Shown here one piece after another: positions 15,167-22,302 of a stretch of 32,347 nucleotides of DNA; position 1 is the stretch's first letter; each line of letters starts with the position of its first letter. The notes beneath the pieces are model-generated. The model was given only the letters and a program-made list of their open reading frames with translations. It ran no database searches and had not been told where the DNA came from. The DNA is from Sulfurovum sp. Lineage in GTDB: Bacteria; Campylobacterota; Campylobacteria; Campylobacterales; Sulfurovaceae. The stretch lies in assembly GCA_020721815.1 (NCBI GenBank), contig DYMA01000008.1:1-32347 (forward strand). The letters are read 5' to 3'. The position numbers and the translations under genes are program-made.

Positions 15167-17401
15167 TTAAAATTTTGTCCCCATTGAAAACTCAAAAGTA
15201 CTTGTGCTATCACCCGTCTCATCATCCAAAGCTTTGGCAAAGACGAGATTGATAGGACCAAAGCCCGATTGCCACTCAATGACGACACCTGCTGAACTTC
15301 GTTTGATCTCATCAAAGCTATCTTCACCTATCATACCGTAGTCATAGAAACCTGTCAAACGCATTTTGGCTTCGGTGGAGAGCGGAATACTTGCCTCGAT
15401 ACTGGTTGTGAAGTTTTGAAGTCCCCCTGTTCGTCTGCCCAATGTATCTCTAGGAGAGAGTGAGTAGGCGTTGTATCCTCTTAAGCTTCCGATACCACCC
15501 ATAAAGAGTTTTTCAGCAATTGGCACATACCCTTCATCGGTGATGTAATTGATTCTGGCTTTGTATCGCAAAATCAAATCGTAATCAATAATATCTTGGA
15601 AACCGTAATAAGCACCAAATTTTGCTTTGTATTTGATAAACTCGGCATCTCCGCCCAATCCAGCGTATTCGATGTTGAGTCCTGCAATGATACCCTCACG
15701 CGCTACATAAAAATCATCGGTGTTGTCGAAACTAAACCCAATAAGTCCTGCACTTTTGACGTAAGTACCTGTAAAGATAGGGTCAATCACCCCTCCACCA
15801 ATAGCGTTGGGATTGGCAGCGTTGTTAGCTTCGTGAAAATCGGTATCGACATAGGCGTATCCCAATGAAGCGTAGAAGTTTCGAGTGAGCTGTTTACCCA
15901 CCGCAATGCTTCCACCAATTTGCTCTTGATCGTAATCAATGTACTCATAATCACGTTTATAGAGATTGAGTGCCAATGAGTATTCGCTATCAAAAACCCT
16001 TGGGTTGGAGAAGCTTACATTGTAGTTGGTTGAAACCTCTGAAACATCAAATCCTAAACTCGCCGTAATCCCTGTACCAAAGATGTTTTTATCCGATACA
16101 CTCGCATTGAGCATAAACCCTTCGTAGCTTCCGTATCCACCTCCAGCGGTAATGCTACCTGTGGCGGTCTCTTTGACTTTGACGTGCAAATCGACTTTGT
16201 CGGAGGATACACGCTTGGGTGTGATTTCAACATTTTCAAAAAATCCTGTTCGTCCCAAAGCACTTTTGGAGTCTTTGAGATCGGTATAGCTGTAGGTATC
16301 ACCTGGAGCGAGATAGATGTAGCGTCTAACTACGCTATCTTTTGTCGCACTGTTTCCTGAAATGATAACGTCATTGATTTTGACTTGATCACCTGCAAGA
16401 ACCTGATAGGTTACGCTTACTTTTTTGTTTTGGGTATCTTTTTGGAAGTTTGGCATGATTTGGGCGTTGGCATATCCCAAATTTCCTACTTGTTCGGTGA
16501 GGTATTTGATATCTTGTCGCACTCTTTCGATATTAAAGACACGCCCTGTTTGAAGCTTGAACTCATCTTTATCGACTTTGAGTCCTGGTACATTTTGCAT
16601 AATATCGACACGAGAAACACGGTATTGTACTCCCTCATTGACGACATAGTTTACCTCGGCGTTGTAGGTACCAAAATCGACACGCATGACAGGTTTGCTC
16701 ACGGTTGCATCAAGGTATCCTTTTTCGAGGTAAGCATCTCTTGCACGGTAAGCATCGTAAGAGAGCTGATCGACATTGGCATCTCCGCTGTTACGTCCTG
16801 GCAAAAAGCCCAACACTTCGCTCTCTTTGTTGGCGACTTTTTTCTCAATTTCGTTTTTGCTTAGATTTTTTGCCCCTACGAAATTGACTTTTTTGATATT
16901 AATCTTCTCGCCCTTATTGACTTTAAACGTCAATGCCATACCGTCGTTGATTTTTGTCTCTTCGATAGTGACAACCGTATCGTAGTAGCCCTCCGATTCA
17001 ATTTTTTTGGCTAGTGCTTGTTTGGCCTTTTCGATGGTGATTTTGTCGTAAAAATCGCCTCGTTTGAGTCCTACTTGCTCCAATGCCTTGACACCATCTT
17101 CTTCGCTGCCGTATCCCTCTACTTTGATATTGGTAATGGCATTTTTCTCTTTGACGTGATAGACTAAACCGCCACCGCCTCTGTTTTCGACATAAACATC
17201 GCTAAAGTAACCCTGGGCAAAAAGTTTTTTGACCGACTCATTGACACGTCGAGGATCCAATGGATCGCCTACATGAATATCGGCAACCTCTTTGGCTACC
17301 TCTGGTGATAGATGCACAAGACCATCAAATTTGATACTTGTAACCTTTTGCCCCATCAAGAGCGAACCTGCAACAAGTGATAACGCTATAATTTTCTTCA
17401 T
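15167..17401 (-). CDS. bamA: outer-membrane assembly factor BamA
   Basis: About 744 residues. A signal peptide (MKKIIALSLVAGSLLMG) is followed by five POTRA repeats to about residue 415; each has the alternating strand/helix pattern, with copies such as IKVEGYGSEEDGVKALEQ and VIISGNSATKDSVVRRYI. A 16-strand Omp85 barrel forms the rest, with the lid-loop motif LRGYNAYSLSPRD near residue 640 and a final FEFSMGTKF with terminal aromatic. It inserts beta-barrel proteins such as the porin at 1139 into the outer membrane. The ORF track starts at GTG 17410; ATG 17401 suits the signal peptide and the AGAGAG ribosome site better. Confidence 0.96.
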   Translation of the reverse strand: MKKIIALSLVAGSLLMGQKVTSIKFDGLVHLSPEVAKEVADIHVGDPLDPRRVNESVKKLFAQGYFSDVYVENRGGGGLVYHVKEKNAITNIKVEGYGSEEDGVKALEQVGLKRGDFYDKITIEKAKQALAKKIESEGYYDTVVTIEETKINDGMALTFKVNKGEKINIKKVNFVGAKNLSKNEIEKKVANKESEVLGFLPGRNSGDANVDQLSYDAYRARDAYLEKGYLDATVSKPVMRVDFGTYNAEVNYVVNEGVQYRVSRVDIMQNVPGLKVDKDEFKLQTGRVFNIERVRQDIKYLTEQVGNLGYANAQIMPNFQKDTQNKKVSVTYQVLAGDQVKINDVIISGNSATKDSVVRRYIYLAPGDTYSYTDLKDSKSALGRTGFFENVEITPKRVSSDKVDLHVKVKETATGSITAGGGYGSYEGFMLNASVSDKNIFGTGITASLGFDVSEVSTNYNVSFSNPRVFDSEYSLALNLYKRDYEYIDYDQEQIGGSIAVGKQLTRNFYASLGYAYVDTDFHEANNAANPNAIGGGVIDPIFTGTYVKSAGLIGFSFDNTDDFYVAREGIIAGLNIEYAGLGGDAEFIKYKAKFGAYYGFQDIIDYDLILRYKARINYITDEGYVPIAEKLFMGGIGSLRGYNAYSLSPRDTLGRRTGGLQNFTTSIEASIPLSTEAKMRLTGFYDYGMIGEDSFDEIKRSSAGVVIEWQSGFGPINLVFAKALDDETGDSTSTFEFSMGTKF

Positions 17402-17524
17402 AAAACACACACTCTCTTATAGAAAAATTTTAAGAATAGTGTATCTATTTTTGGCTAAAAAGTTCATAATAAAGGCTTGAAAATATCAAATTAACCCCAA
17501 TAATAACAAAATGAATGCAATACA

Positions 17525-17562
17525 ACCCCTACCCTCCCCGCCCGTGCGTTTTTCGTGCACGA
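17525..17562. repeat. direct repeat copy A of the 19281 gene 3' end
   Basis: CCTACCCTCCCC is followed, with few mismatches, by CGTGCGTTTTTCGTGCAC. This matches copy C (the 3' end and stop of the gene at 19281-19808) over about 35 bases with about 4 differences. It lies 51 bases before the first TA gene, in the same orientation as copies B and C. Confidence 0.72.
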
Positions 17563-17579
17563 ATACTTCTACATTTTGG

Positions 17580-17585
17580 TATAAT
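17580..17585 (+). promoter_or_regulatory. -10 promoter element of the intact TA pair
   Basis: TATAAT (in TTTTGGTATAATAG) lies 28 bases before the antitoxin ATG. Extended TGG upstream bases are present; no clear -35. Confidence 0.55.
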
Positions 17586-17613
17586 AGTCCAATAGTTACC
17601 AAAGGAGCTTAAG

Positions 17614-17859
17614 ATGATAGCGATTGGATTTGAAGTCACTAGAGCAGATTTAGTTGATGAGTTTATGCAGTGGTTGCACCAGCAAAAAAAAGAGGATGTG
17701 AAGCTTACGTTTGTGCGTGATAGATCGGCTCAATTTGATGAAAATGGTATTGAGTATGTTGATGATAGAGAGCAAAAAGAGATTGAATCGATATTGGCAC
17801 AATTCACGCCACAAGATAGAGAAGTTTCACATACCAAAACATTGACGATAGAGCTTTAA
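17614..17859 (+). CDS. putative antitoxin of an intact TA pair
   Basis: 81 residues, directly upstream of a RelE/ParE-type toxin with a 1-base overlap (TAATG). The product starts MIAIGFEVTRADLVDEFMQW and is rich in acidic and lysine residues. No ribbon-helix-helix or HTH is obvious. Assignment as antitoxin rests on order and spacing. The start ATG follows AAAGGAG, a strong ribosome site. Repeat copy A and a TATAAT box lie just upstream, so the pair has its own promoter. Confidence 0.68.
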   Translation: MIAIGFEVTRADLVDEFMQWLHQQKKEDVKLTFVRDRSAQFDENGIEYVDDREQKEIESILAQFTPQDREVSHTKTLTIEL

Positions 17860-18146
17860 TGCAACGCCAAATCAAAATTACTTACCTCAAAAAAGCAACC
17901 AAATTCCTCAACAAAAATCCTAATAGTATTACCGAAGAAGATGTGGATGCTCTAATGATTTTGGCAATCAAAAAGAGAGTTTTTATGCAAGATGTAAATC
18001 TTGATATTAAAGCTTTAAAGGGTTCTTATCTAGGCAAAAATAGAGTACGCAAAGGCAAAATTCGCATTATCTTTGAAATAATTGAAAATAGTGTAGTTAT
18101 TGAGTCAATTGTTGAAAATATTGATTTTAGGGGAAGTATTTACTAG
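17859..18146 (+). CDS. RelE/ParE-family toxin
   Basis: 95 residues. The core ALKGSYLGKNRVRKGKIRII followed by FEIIENSVVIESIVENIDFRGSIY is the RelE-fold sheet: a basic strand (KGSY..RVRKGKIR) that contacts RNA in RelE-type nucleases, then two strands. The gene overlaps the antitoxin by one base and ends 8 bases before repeat copy B. It looks complete. Whether the target is ribosome-bound mRNA or gyrase cannot be told from sequence. Confidence 0.78.
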   Translation: MQRQIKITYLKKATKFLNKNPNSITEEDVDALMILAIKKRVFMQDVNLDIKALKGSYLGKNRVRKGKIRIIFEIIENSVVIESIVENIDFRGSIY

Positions 18147-18153
18147 AGCATTT

Positions 18154-18200
18154 CTCCTCAGCCGTGCATTTTTCTTGTACTGATGATGTGAAAATCTTGG
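18154..18200. repeat. direct repeat copy B of the 19281 gene 3' end
   Basis: CTCAGCCGTGCATTTTTC, a slightly altered hairpin arm, and CTGATGATGTGAAAATC match copy C over about 45 bases with about 4 differences. It is the junction between the plus-strand toxin stop (18146) and the minus-strand toxin remnant stop (18201). The copied region includes the last dozen codons of the neighbouring gene but nothing further upstream of it. Confidence 0.78.
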
Positions 18201-18542
18201 CTATCTCTTTTGCCACTTGAATATATCAAGTATCTCAATGGTTGCATTATTTACGCAATAGACCACTGTGTAGCCTAGATGCATCAAATCTCTACAGTTT
18301 GTGTCATCTTTGTGTGGGTCATTGCGAGGCACGAAGCAATCTATTTTAAATTGTGTCACAAGCAACGACTTTAAATCTGTAGCCTCGGCTTTAGCCCGAG
18401 TTTGAGACACCTGATAGCCTCTAATTTGTTCGGCTAAAGCCGAACCTACTAAAAAAGTAGAAATAAAACCCAGATTGCTTCACTAGCGTTCGCAATGACG
18501 CACTCTAACGGGGTAATTTTTTAAGTGCGCAACATCAGCTGT
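18201..18542 (-). pseudogene. RelE/ParE-family toxin split by a MITE-like element
   Basis: The minus-strand C-terminal part (18201-18317) reads NCRDLMHLGYTVVY followed by IEILDIFKWQKR and stop, the end of a RelE/ParE toxin, closely parallel to EIRDMIFKGYTIVY in the toxin at 2607. On the far side of the MITE-like element, bases 18542-18500 read ADVAHLKNYPVRVR, which matches the segment just before it in such toxins (compare DNMVDFPYQYRQ). The element therefore sits inside the toxin gene. The extreme N-terminus is gone, replaced by the hicB 3' end. Non-functional. Confidence 0.68.
18318..18499. mobile_element. MITE-like element with terminal inverted repeats
   Basis: Left end GTCATTGCGAGGCACGAAGC continues to AATCT; the right end read on the other strand is GTCATTGCGAACGC followed by GAAGCAATCT, giving terminal inverted repeats of about 25-28 bases with a 3-base gap. 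The 182-bp element codes for nothing. It contains a perfect 18-base palindrome (GTTCGGCTAAAGCCGAAC, 18428-18445), a CTACT/AGTAG stem and a CTCGG/CCGAG stem, so it would fold into several hairpins. Repeats of the 'gattgctt..cgcaatgac' kind are frequent in bacterial intergenic DNA. No target-site duplication is clear. Confidence 0.72.
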
Positions 18543-18566
18543 ACAATATGAGAGCATTGGGATTTT

Positions 18567-18923
18567 TTAAAGCATGAGTTGTTTTAACGCACTCTCTACC
18601 AAAAAGGTAGAGCGATTGATATTGTGGCTTTTGGTGTAGTTATCAATCTGTTCAAGGGCATAGGCAGGTATGGTGATATTAATTCTTTTTGTTTTCATCA
18701 AGTGAGAGGGCTCTTTGATACTATCCCCTTTGACAAGGGCTACATCCAAATAGGAGGCAAAAGCCAATTTCGCATCATTAATTGCCTCTTCGATACTCTC
18801 TCCATCCCCTGCAATAAAGGGCATATCAACATAATAAGCCAATATACCTCCACCCTCAGCTTCACTTAGCTCTCGCGTAGCGATACCATACTCCAATGCT
18901 AGATAATAGTCTCTATTTCTCAT
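18567..18923 (-). CDS. hicB: HicB-family antitoxin (orphan)
   Basis: 118 residues. The N-terminal half is the degenerate RNase H-like HicB fold (YYLALEYGIA, GGILAYYVDMPFIAGDGES, EEAINDAKLAFASYLD). The C-terminal 45 residues form a ribbon-helix-helix domain (KTKRINITIPAYALEQIDNY, NRSTFLVESALKQ), which would bind DNA and repress its own promoter. HicB normally neutralises HicA, a small RNA-cleaving toxin. Here only a 17-codon scrap resembling HicA precedes it, so the antitoxin is orphaned and may act on a hicA elsewhere. ATG 18923 follows AGGAG. Confidence 0.88.
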   Translation of the reverse strand: MRNRDYYLALEYGIATRELSEAEGGGILAYYVDMPFIAGDGESIEEAINDAKLAFASYLDVALVKGDSIKEPSHLMKTKRINITIPAYALEQIDNYTKSHNINRSTFLVESALKQLML

Positions 18924-18966
18924 CCAAAACTCCTAGTGATTTTAAAAGTTTCTCTTTTTTACTCAC
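18913..18966 (-). pseudogene. hicA remnant (17 codons)
   Basis: GTG 18966 follows AAAAGG and encodes VSKKEKLLKSLGVLDEK, ending in a TAG inside the hicB start region. SKKEKLL is the usual start of HicA proteins, followed here by KSLG as if the central part had been deleted; the dsRBD-like fold and catalytic histidine are absent. It may still be translated as a leader peptide coupled to hicB. Confidence 0.5.
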
Positions 18967-18982
18967 GGTGTGCCTTTTTATA

Positions 18983-19003
18983 TGTGTACTGTTATTATAC
19001 ACA
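18983..19003 (-). promoter_or_regulatory. hicB promoter and operator-like inverted repeat
   Basis: On the minus strand TATAAT (18999-18994) is a perfect -10 about 28 bases before the GTG of the hicA remnant. It is enclosed by the 6-bp inverted repeat TGTGTA/TACACA with a 9-base spacer. The position suits autorepression by the ribbon-helix-helix domain of HicB. Confidence 0.55.
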
Positions 19004-19276
19004 CTTTTATAGTTGAATGCAAATACATTCACACTTACATCCGTTCGCAAACATATCAAAGAAGCCCTGCTGTGGTGGTCTCAAACATCTGCATTTCACA
19101 ATACAATTGCAAAACGAGAGAAAATTTATTTTTTGATCTTTAGTCTATATGTTTGACTTCATATTGTTTCTTTTTTCCAATATCATCTATGCGTACTTGA
19201 TTGGTTTTTTGATTTATTTTTATATCTTTTTTATCATCAGTAACAATGAGTATATTTTTGGCATCTTTGTTTTTGA
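19004..19276. other. stretch with no assigned gene
   Basis: About 270 bases between the hicB promoter and repeat copy C. A plus-strand frame from TTG 19013 to TGA 19156 (47 codons) contains HIKEALLWWSQTSAFHN and looks more protein-like than its surroundings, but there is no ribosome site and no recognised family. The very hydrophobic start of the track ORF 19149-19427 lies here too and runs antisense into the next gene. Probably remnants. Confidence 0.4.
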
Positions 19277-19325
19277 CACCCTACCCTCCCCAGCCGTGCA
19301 TTTTTCGTGCACTGATGATGTGAAA
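19277..19325. repeat. direct repeat copy C (native 3' end of the 19281 gene)
   Basis: CCTACCCTCCCCAGCCGTGC, then TTTTTCGTGCACTGATGATG and TGAAAATC. This is the last 13-14 codons and stop of the gene at 19281-19808, and copies A and B are partial direct duplicates of it. It contains the small hairpin GTGCA-TTTTTCG-TGCAC. Confidence 0.8.
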
Positions 19326-19808
19326 ATCGTCGCTGATGTCGATGGGGTTGATGGCTACGAAGTAGTTGTCTTGAAGCGTATGAAACCACCGTTCGTAGGT
19401 TTGGGGGTTTTTATCGGTGAAGGCTAGAATAATGCCTCCGCTTTTGATAACGGTATAGACTTTTTGGATAAACTCCCCAAGCATCTCCTCTTCAATGGTG
19501 GCACTCACATAGAGATAGTCGTAAAATTTGCCTTGCATTCCGTAGCGGGGCTGTTTGAGATGGAGTAAACGCACACTTGAACTAGGCGATGAAAAGCGGG
19601 ATTTGTACTCTTCGAGTTTGTCGCTACGCACAAGATTGAGTTGAAAATCGTAATCGCACCTTTGGGTGTGTTCAAATAACCTTTGGGTGAGCTTAATCTC
19701 ATCGTCAAATTGCACTTGCCCATCGCTTATCTGCATCACTCTTGTGGCGGGATAGGGGAGTATGATATTGACAATATCGGCTAGGGTTTTATCGTTTAAT
19801 TTTTTCAC
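19281..19808 (-). CDS. hypothetical protein with methyltransferase-like fold
   Basis: 175 residues. The C-terminal half reads like the second half of a Rossmann-type methyltransferase: YDYLYVSATIEEEMLGEFI then VYTVIKSGGIILAFTDK and a final DDFHIISARKMHGWGG. The N-terminal part (LPYPATRVMQISDGQVQFDD) lacks a clear glycine-rich SAM loop, so SAM binding is doubtful. Such proteins in this group are often annotated only as hypothetical. The gene is divergent from nrdB. Its 3' end has been duplicated twice at 17525 and 18154 around TA genes. Confidence 0.6.
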   Translation of the reverse strand: MKKLNDKTLADIVNIILPYPATRVMQISDGQVQFDDEIKLTQRLFEHTQRCDYDFQLNLVRSDKLEEYKSRFSSPSSSVRLLHLKQPRYGMQGKFYDYLYVSATIEEEMLGEFIQKVYTVIKSGGIILAFTDKNPQTYERWFHTLQDNYFVAINPIDISDDFHIISARKMHGWGG

Positions 19809-19876
19809 AATTTACTCCTATTTTATGGTTTTGTAATCTTCTATATAGTATATTGTGCCAAAACTTACAATTAAGA

Positions 19877-19929
19877 CTATTGAAACAAAACCGATCCAAA
19901 CAAACTTACAACGTTTCAATAGGTTTCAA
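19877..19929 (+). promoter_or_regulatory. 10-bp inverted repeat in the nrdB leader
   Basis: CTATTGAAAC (19877-19886) pairs perfectly with GTTTCAATAG (19913-19922). A second GTTTCAA (19923-19929) follows directly and runs into the AAGAGG ribosome site. The left arm can therefore pair with either copy, and pairing with the second would partly block the ribosome site. Confidence 0.55.
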
Positions 19930-19938
19930 GAGGCAATC

Positions 19939-20958
19939 ATGCAACGAAAAAAGATTTACAATCCAGACTCTACCGAAAAGACACGCGATAGAAAAATATT
20001 TGGGGGCGATCCTACAGGGATTTTTGAACTCAACAACATCAAATACCAATGGGCATACAACCTATGGGAGATGATGCTCAACAACACATGGTTTCCAAAA
20101 GAGGTCGATATGACTCCCGATGTGCAAGACTACAAGCACCTCACCGATGCCGAAAAGGTAGCCTACGATAAGGTTTTGGCGCAACTTATCTTTATGGATT
20201 CGCTCCAAACCAACAACATCATCGACAACATTAACCCCTTTATCACCTCGCCCGAGATCAATTTGGTACTCGTTCGTCAATCCTTTGAAGAGGCTCTGCA
20301 CTCTCAAAGTTACGCCGTTATGGTCGATTCTATCTCTACTAATAGCGATGAGATTTATGAGTTGTGGCGGCGTGATATGATGCTCAAAAGCAAAAACGAT
20401 GCCATTGCCAAAGTCTATAATGAACTTAGTAGCAATCCCAATGACCGCAATATCGTCAAAGCGATGTTTGCCAATCAGATACTAGAGGGGATTTACTTCT
20501 ACAGCGGTTTTACCTACATCTACACCCTAGCACGAAGCGGCAAGATGCTAGGTTCTGCACAAATGATTCGCTTCATTCAACGAGATGAGGTGACGCACCT
20601 CTTGCTTTTTCAAAATATGATTAATGTCACCAAACGGGAACGCCCCGAACTCTTCACGCAAGATTTGCTTGATGAAGTCTATGCGATGTTCAAAGATGCC
20701 GTACGATTGGAGAGTGCATGGGGCAAATACATCACCCAAGGGCAGATTTTGGGACTCACCGACAACATTATAGAACAATACATTCAATACCTAGCCGATG
20801 AACGTCTAAGGGCGGTAGGACTCGAAAAGCTCTACAATGTATCGCATCCTATCAAATGGGTCGATGATTTTTCAAAGTTTAACGATCAAAAGACCAACTT
20901 TTTTGAGGGAAATGTCACCAACTACTCCAAAGGGAGTTTGGATTTTGATGATTTTTAG
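19939..20958 (+). CDS. nrdB: class Ia ribonucleotide reductase beta subunit
   Basis: 339 residues, like Helicobacter NrdB. It holds the diiron-tyrosyl radical cofactor that starts reduction of ribonucleoside diphosphates in the alpha subunit. Ligands are visible: Asp87 (IFMDSLQ), Glu118 and His121 ([10 protein letters not shown]), Glu183 (QILEGIYF), Glu217 and His220 (RDEVTHLL); the radical tyrosine is Tyr125. The C-terminal acidic tail ending LDFDDF fits the peptide that docks on NrdA. The ORF track starts at GTG 19855; ATG 19939, after AAGAGG, gives the usual N-terminus ([12 protein letters not shown]). nrdA is not in the window. The two following genes are within 12 bases and are probably cotranscribed. 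Confidence 0.96.
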   Translation: MQRKKIYNPDSTEKTRDRKIFGGDPTGIFELNNIKYQWAYNLWEMMLNNTWFPKEVDMTPDVQDYKHLTDAEKVAYDKVLAQLIFMDSLQTNNIIDNINPFITSPEINLVLVRQSFEEALHSQSYAVMVDSISTNSDEIYELWRRDMMLKSKNDAIAKVYNELSSNPNDRNIVKAMFANQILEGIYFYSGFTYIYTLARSGKMLGSAQMIRFIQRDEVTHLLLFQNMINVTKRERPELFTQDLLDEVYAMFKDAVRLESAWGKYITQGQILGLTDNIIEQYIQYLADERLRAVGLEKLYNVSHPIKWVDDFSKFNDQKTNFFEGNVTNYSKGSLDFDDF

Positions 20959-20970
20959 AGGAGTAGCTCA

Positions 20971-21684
20971 ATGATTATCACCGCTTTGCAGTTTACGACG
21001 ACTCCCAACGACTACCAAGCAAACCTCAACCGCCTTATTGCTTTGATACAATCGCATGACCAAAGCGATATTATCGTAGCTCCCGAAGTAGCGCTCACGG
21101 GCTTTGATTATGAGCGTTTTGAAGAAGCGGCCGCTTTTTATGATGAGGCTATCAATACCTTAAGGGCTTTTGTGGGTGAATGGTTGCTTGTTATGAGCCT
21201 TGTCAAAGCTACTCCTGATGGCATAGTCAATTGCGCTATTGCCATGCACAATCACCAGCTTATCTATTCGCAAAACAAAGCCAAACTTTTTAGATTGGGT
21301 GATGAGCATCGCTATTTTTTGGAAGGTAGCACGCAACACATTACCAAATTTCAACTAGGAACGCTTACTTTTGGTATCCTTATATGCTTTGAGTTGCGTT
21401 TCAAAGAGCTGTGGCAAAAACTAGAAGGGTGCGATATTATCTTCATCCCTGCCCAATGGGGCAAACCCCGAAAAGCCCATTTAGAAACCCTTAGTCGTGC
21501 TTTGGCGATTATTAATCAATGTTTTGTGGTAGTAGCCAACGGAGCCAACGACGATATGGCACGTTCAAGTGCAATTATTTCGCCCAATGGAGATGCGACG
21601 ATAAACGATAGACTCCAAGCCATTAGCACCACAATTGATTTGCACGAAATCAAAACAATGCGACGCTACATTGATATTCGATAG
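20971..21684 (+). CDS. nitrilase-superfamily carbon-nitrogen hydrolase
   Basis: 237 residues, compact nitrilase fold. The catalytic triad is Glu39 (VAPEVALTGF), Lys103 (NKAKLF) and Cys139 (ILICFELRF). The enzyme cleaves an amide or nitrile C-N bond; the substrate is not evident, though short members of this branch include omega-amidases and deaminated-glutathione amidases. It begins 12 bases after nrdB with GAGGAG upstream of the ATG, and precedes the fumarylacetoacetase-family gene by 9 bases. Confidence 0.88.
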   Translation: MIITALQFTTTPNDYQANLNRLIALIQSHDQSDIIVAPEVALTGFDYERFEEAAAFYDEAINTLRAFVGEWLLVMSLVKATPDGIVNCAIAMHNHQLIYSQNKAKLFRLGDEHRYFLEGSTQHITKFQLGTLTFGILICFELRFKELWQKLEGCDIIFIPAQWGKPRKAHLETLSRALAIINQCFVVVANGANDDMARSSAIISPNGDATINDRLQAISTTIDLHEIKTMRRYIDIR

Positions 21685-21693
21685 GGAGAGACG

Positions 21694-22302
21694 ATGCAAT
21701 CTATCCTATTTAACCATCAACCCATTACCCCCTCAAAGATTGTCTGTATTGGACGCAACTACGTCGAACACATCCATGAACTCAACAATGAAATACCCCA
21801 AAAGATGGTGCTTTTCAATAAACCCAACTCCGCTATTAGCGATACGTTGCGCTACTTTGGCGAGGATACCCGATTTGAAGGAGAGATGGCTTTTTTGATT
21901 TTTGATAACCAAATCAAAGGGGTGGGTTTTGGGCTCGATTTAACCCATGCCGATATTCAAAACCAACTCAAAGCCAAAGGATTGCCGTGGGAGAGAGCCA
22001 AAAGCTTCGATGGTTCAGCACTCTTTGGAGAGTTTGTGGCTTTTGATGGGGATTTGAGTCATTTATCGATGGAGTTGTGGATTAACGACCAACCTATCCA
22101 ATACGCCCATTATGAACTCATGATTCACAAACCCCTTGAGATTATCCACGAGATTAGCACCTTTATGCACCTTGAAGATGGTGATATTGTTATGAGTGGC
22201 ACACCCAAAGGAGTAGGTGGTTACCGTAAACATGATAGATTTGTAGGGAAAATACTCTGCAAAGATAGGCTATTGGTGCAATCGCAATGGGAAGTCCATT
22301 AG
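21694..22302 (+). CDS. fumarylacetoacetate hydrolase-family protein
   Basis: 202 residues. The family core is present: IVCIGRNYVEHIHELN, the metal-binding glutamates in FEGEMAFLI, the aspartate in GFGLDLTHAD, and a C-terminal SGTPKGVGG loop. Small FAH-fold enzymes act as acylpyruvate hydrolases or oxaloacetate decarboxylases/tautomerases. It is the third gene of the nrdB transcript. Its TAG overlaps the TAA of the convergent AEC transporter within 4 bases (TTAG), so there is no intergenic terminator. Confidence 0.88.
   Translation: MQSILFNHQPITPSKIVCIGRNYVEHIHELNNEIPQKMVLFNKPNSAISDTLRYFGEDTRFEGEMAFLIFDNQIKGVGFGLDLTHADIQNQLKAKGLPWERAKSFDGSALFGEFVAFDGDLSHLSMELWINDQPIQYAHYELMIHKPLEIIHEISTFMHLEDGDIVMSGTPKGVGGYRKHDRFVGKILCKDRLLVQSQWEVH

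Noticed and set aside
16385-16864. 159-aa plus-strand ORF
   Set aside because: Lies entirely antisense within bamA, whose POTRA frame is well supported.
17525-19325. Integron attC array / CALIN interpretation of the repeats
   Set aside because: No GTTRRRY/RYYYAAC core sites or integrase were seen, and copy C is the coding end of a gene.
17525-19325. CRISPR array from repeated 40-50 bp units
   Set aside because: Only three copies spaced 600-1100 bases apart with genes between; no spacer structure.
19149-19427. 92-aa plus-strand ORF with hydrophobic N-terminus
   Set aside because: It runs antisense into the 3' end of the gene at 19281-19808; its second half is the reverse frame of a supported gene, and no ribosome site precedes it.
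19855-19938. N-terminal extension of nrdB from GTG 19855
   Set aside because: No ribosome site; NrdB homologues start near MQRKKIYNP, and ATG 19939 has AAGAGG at good distance.
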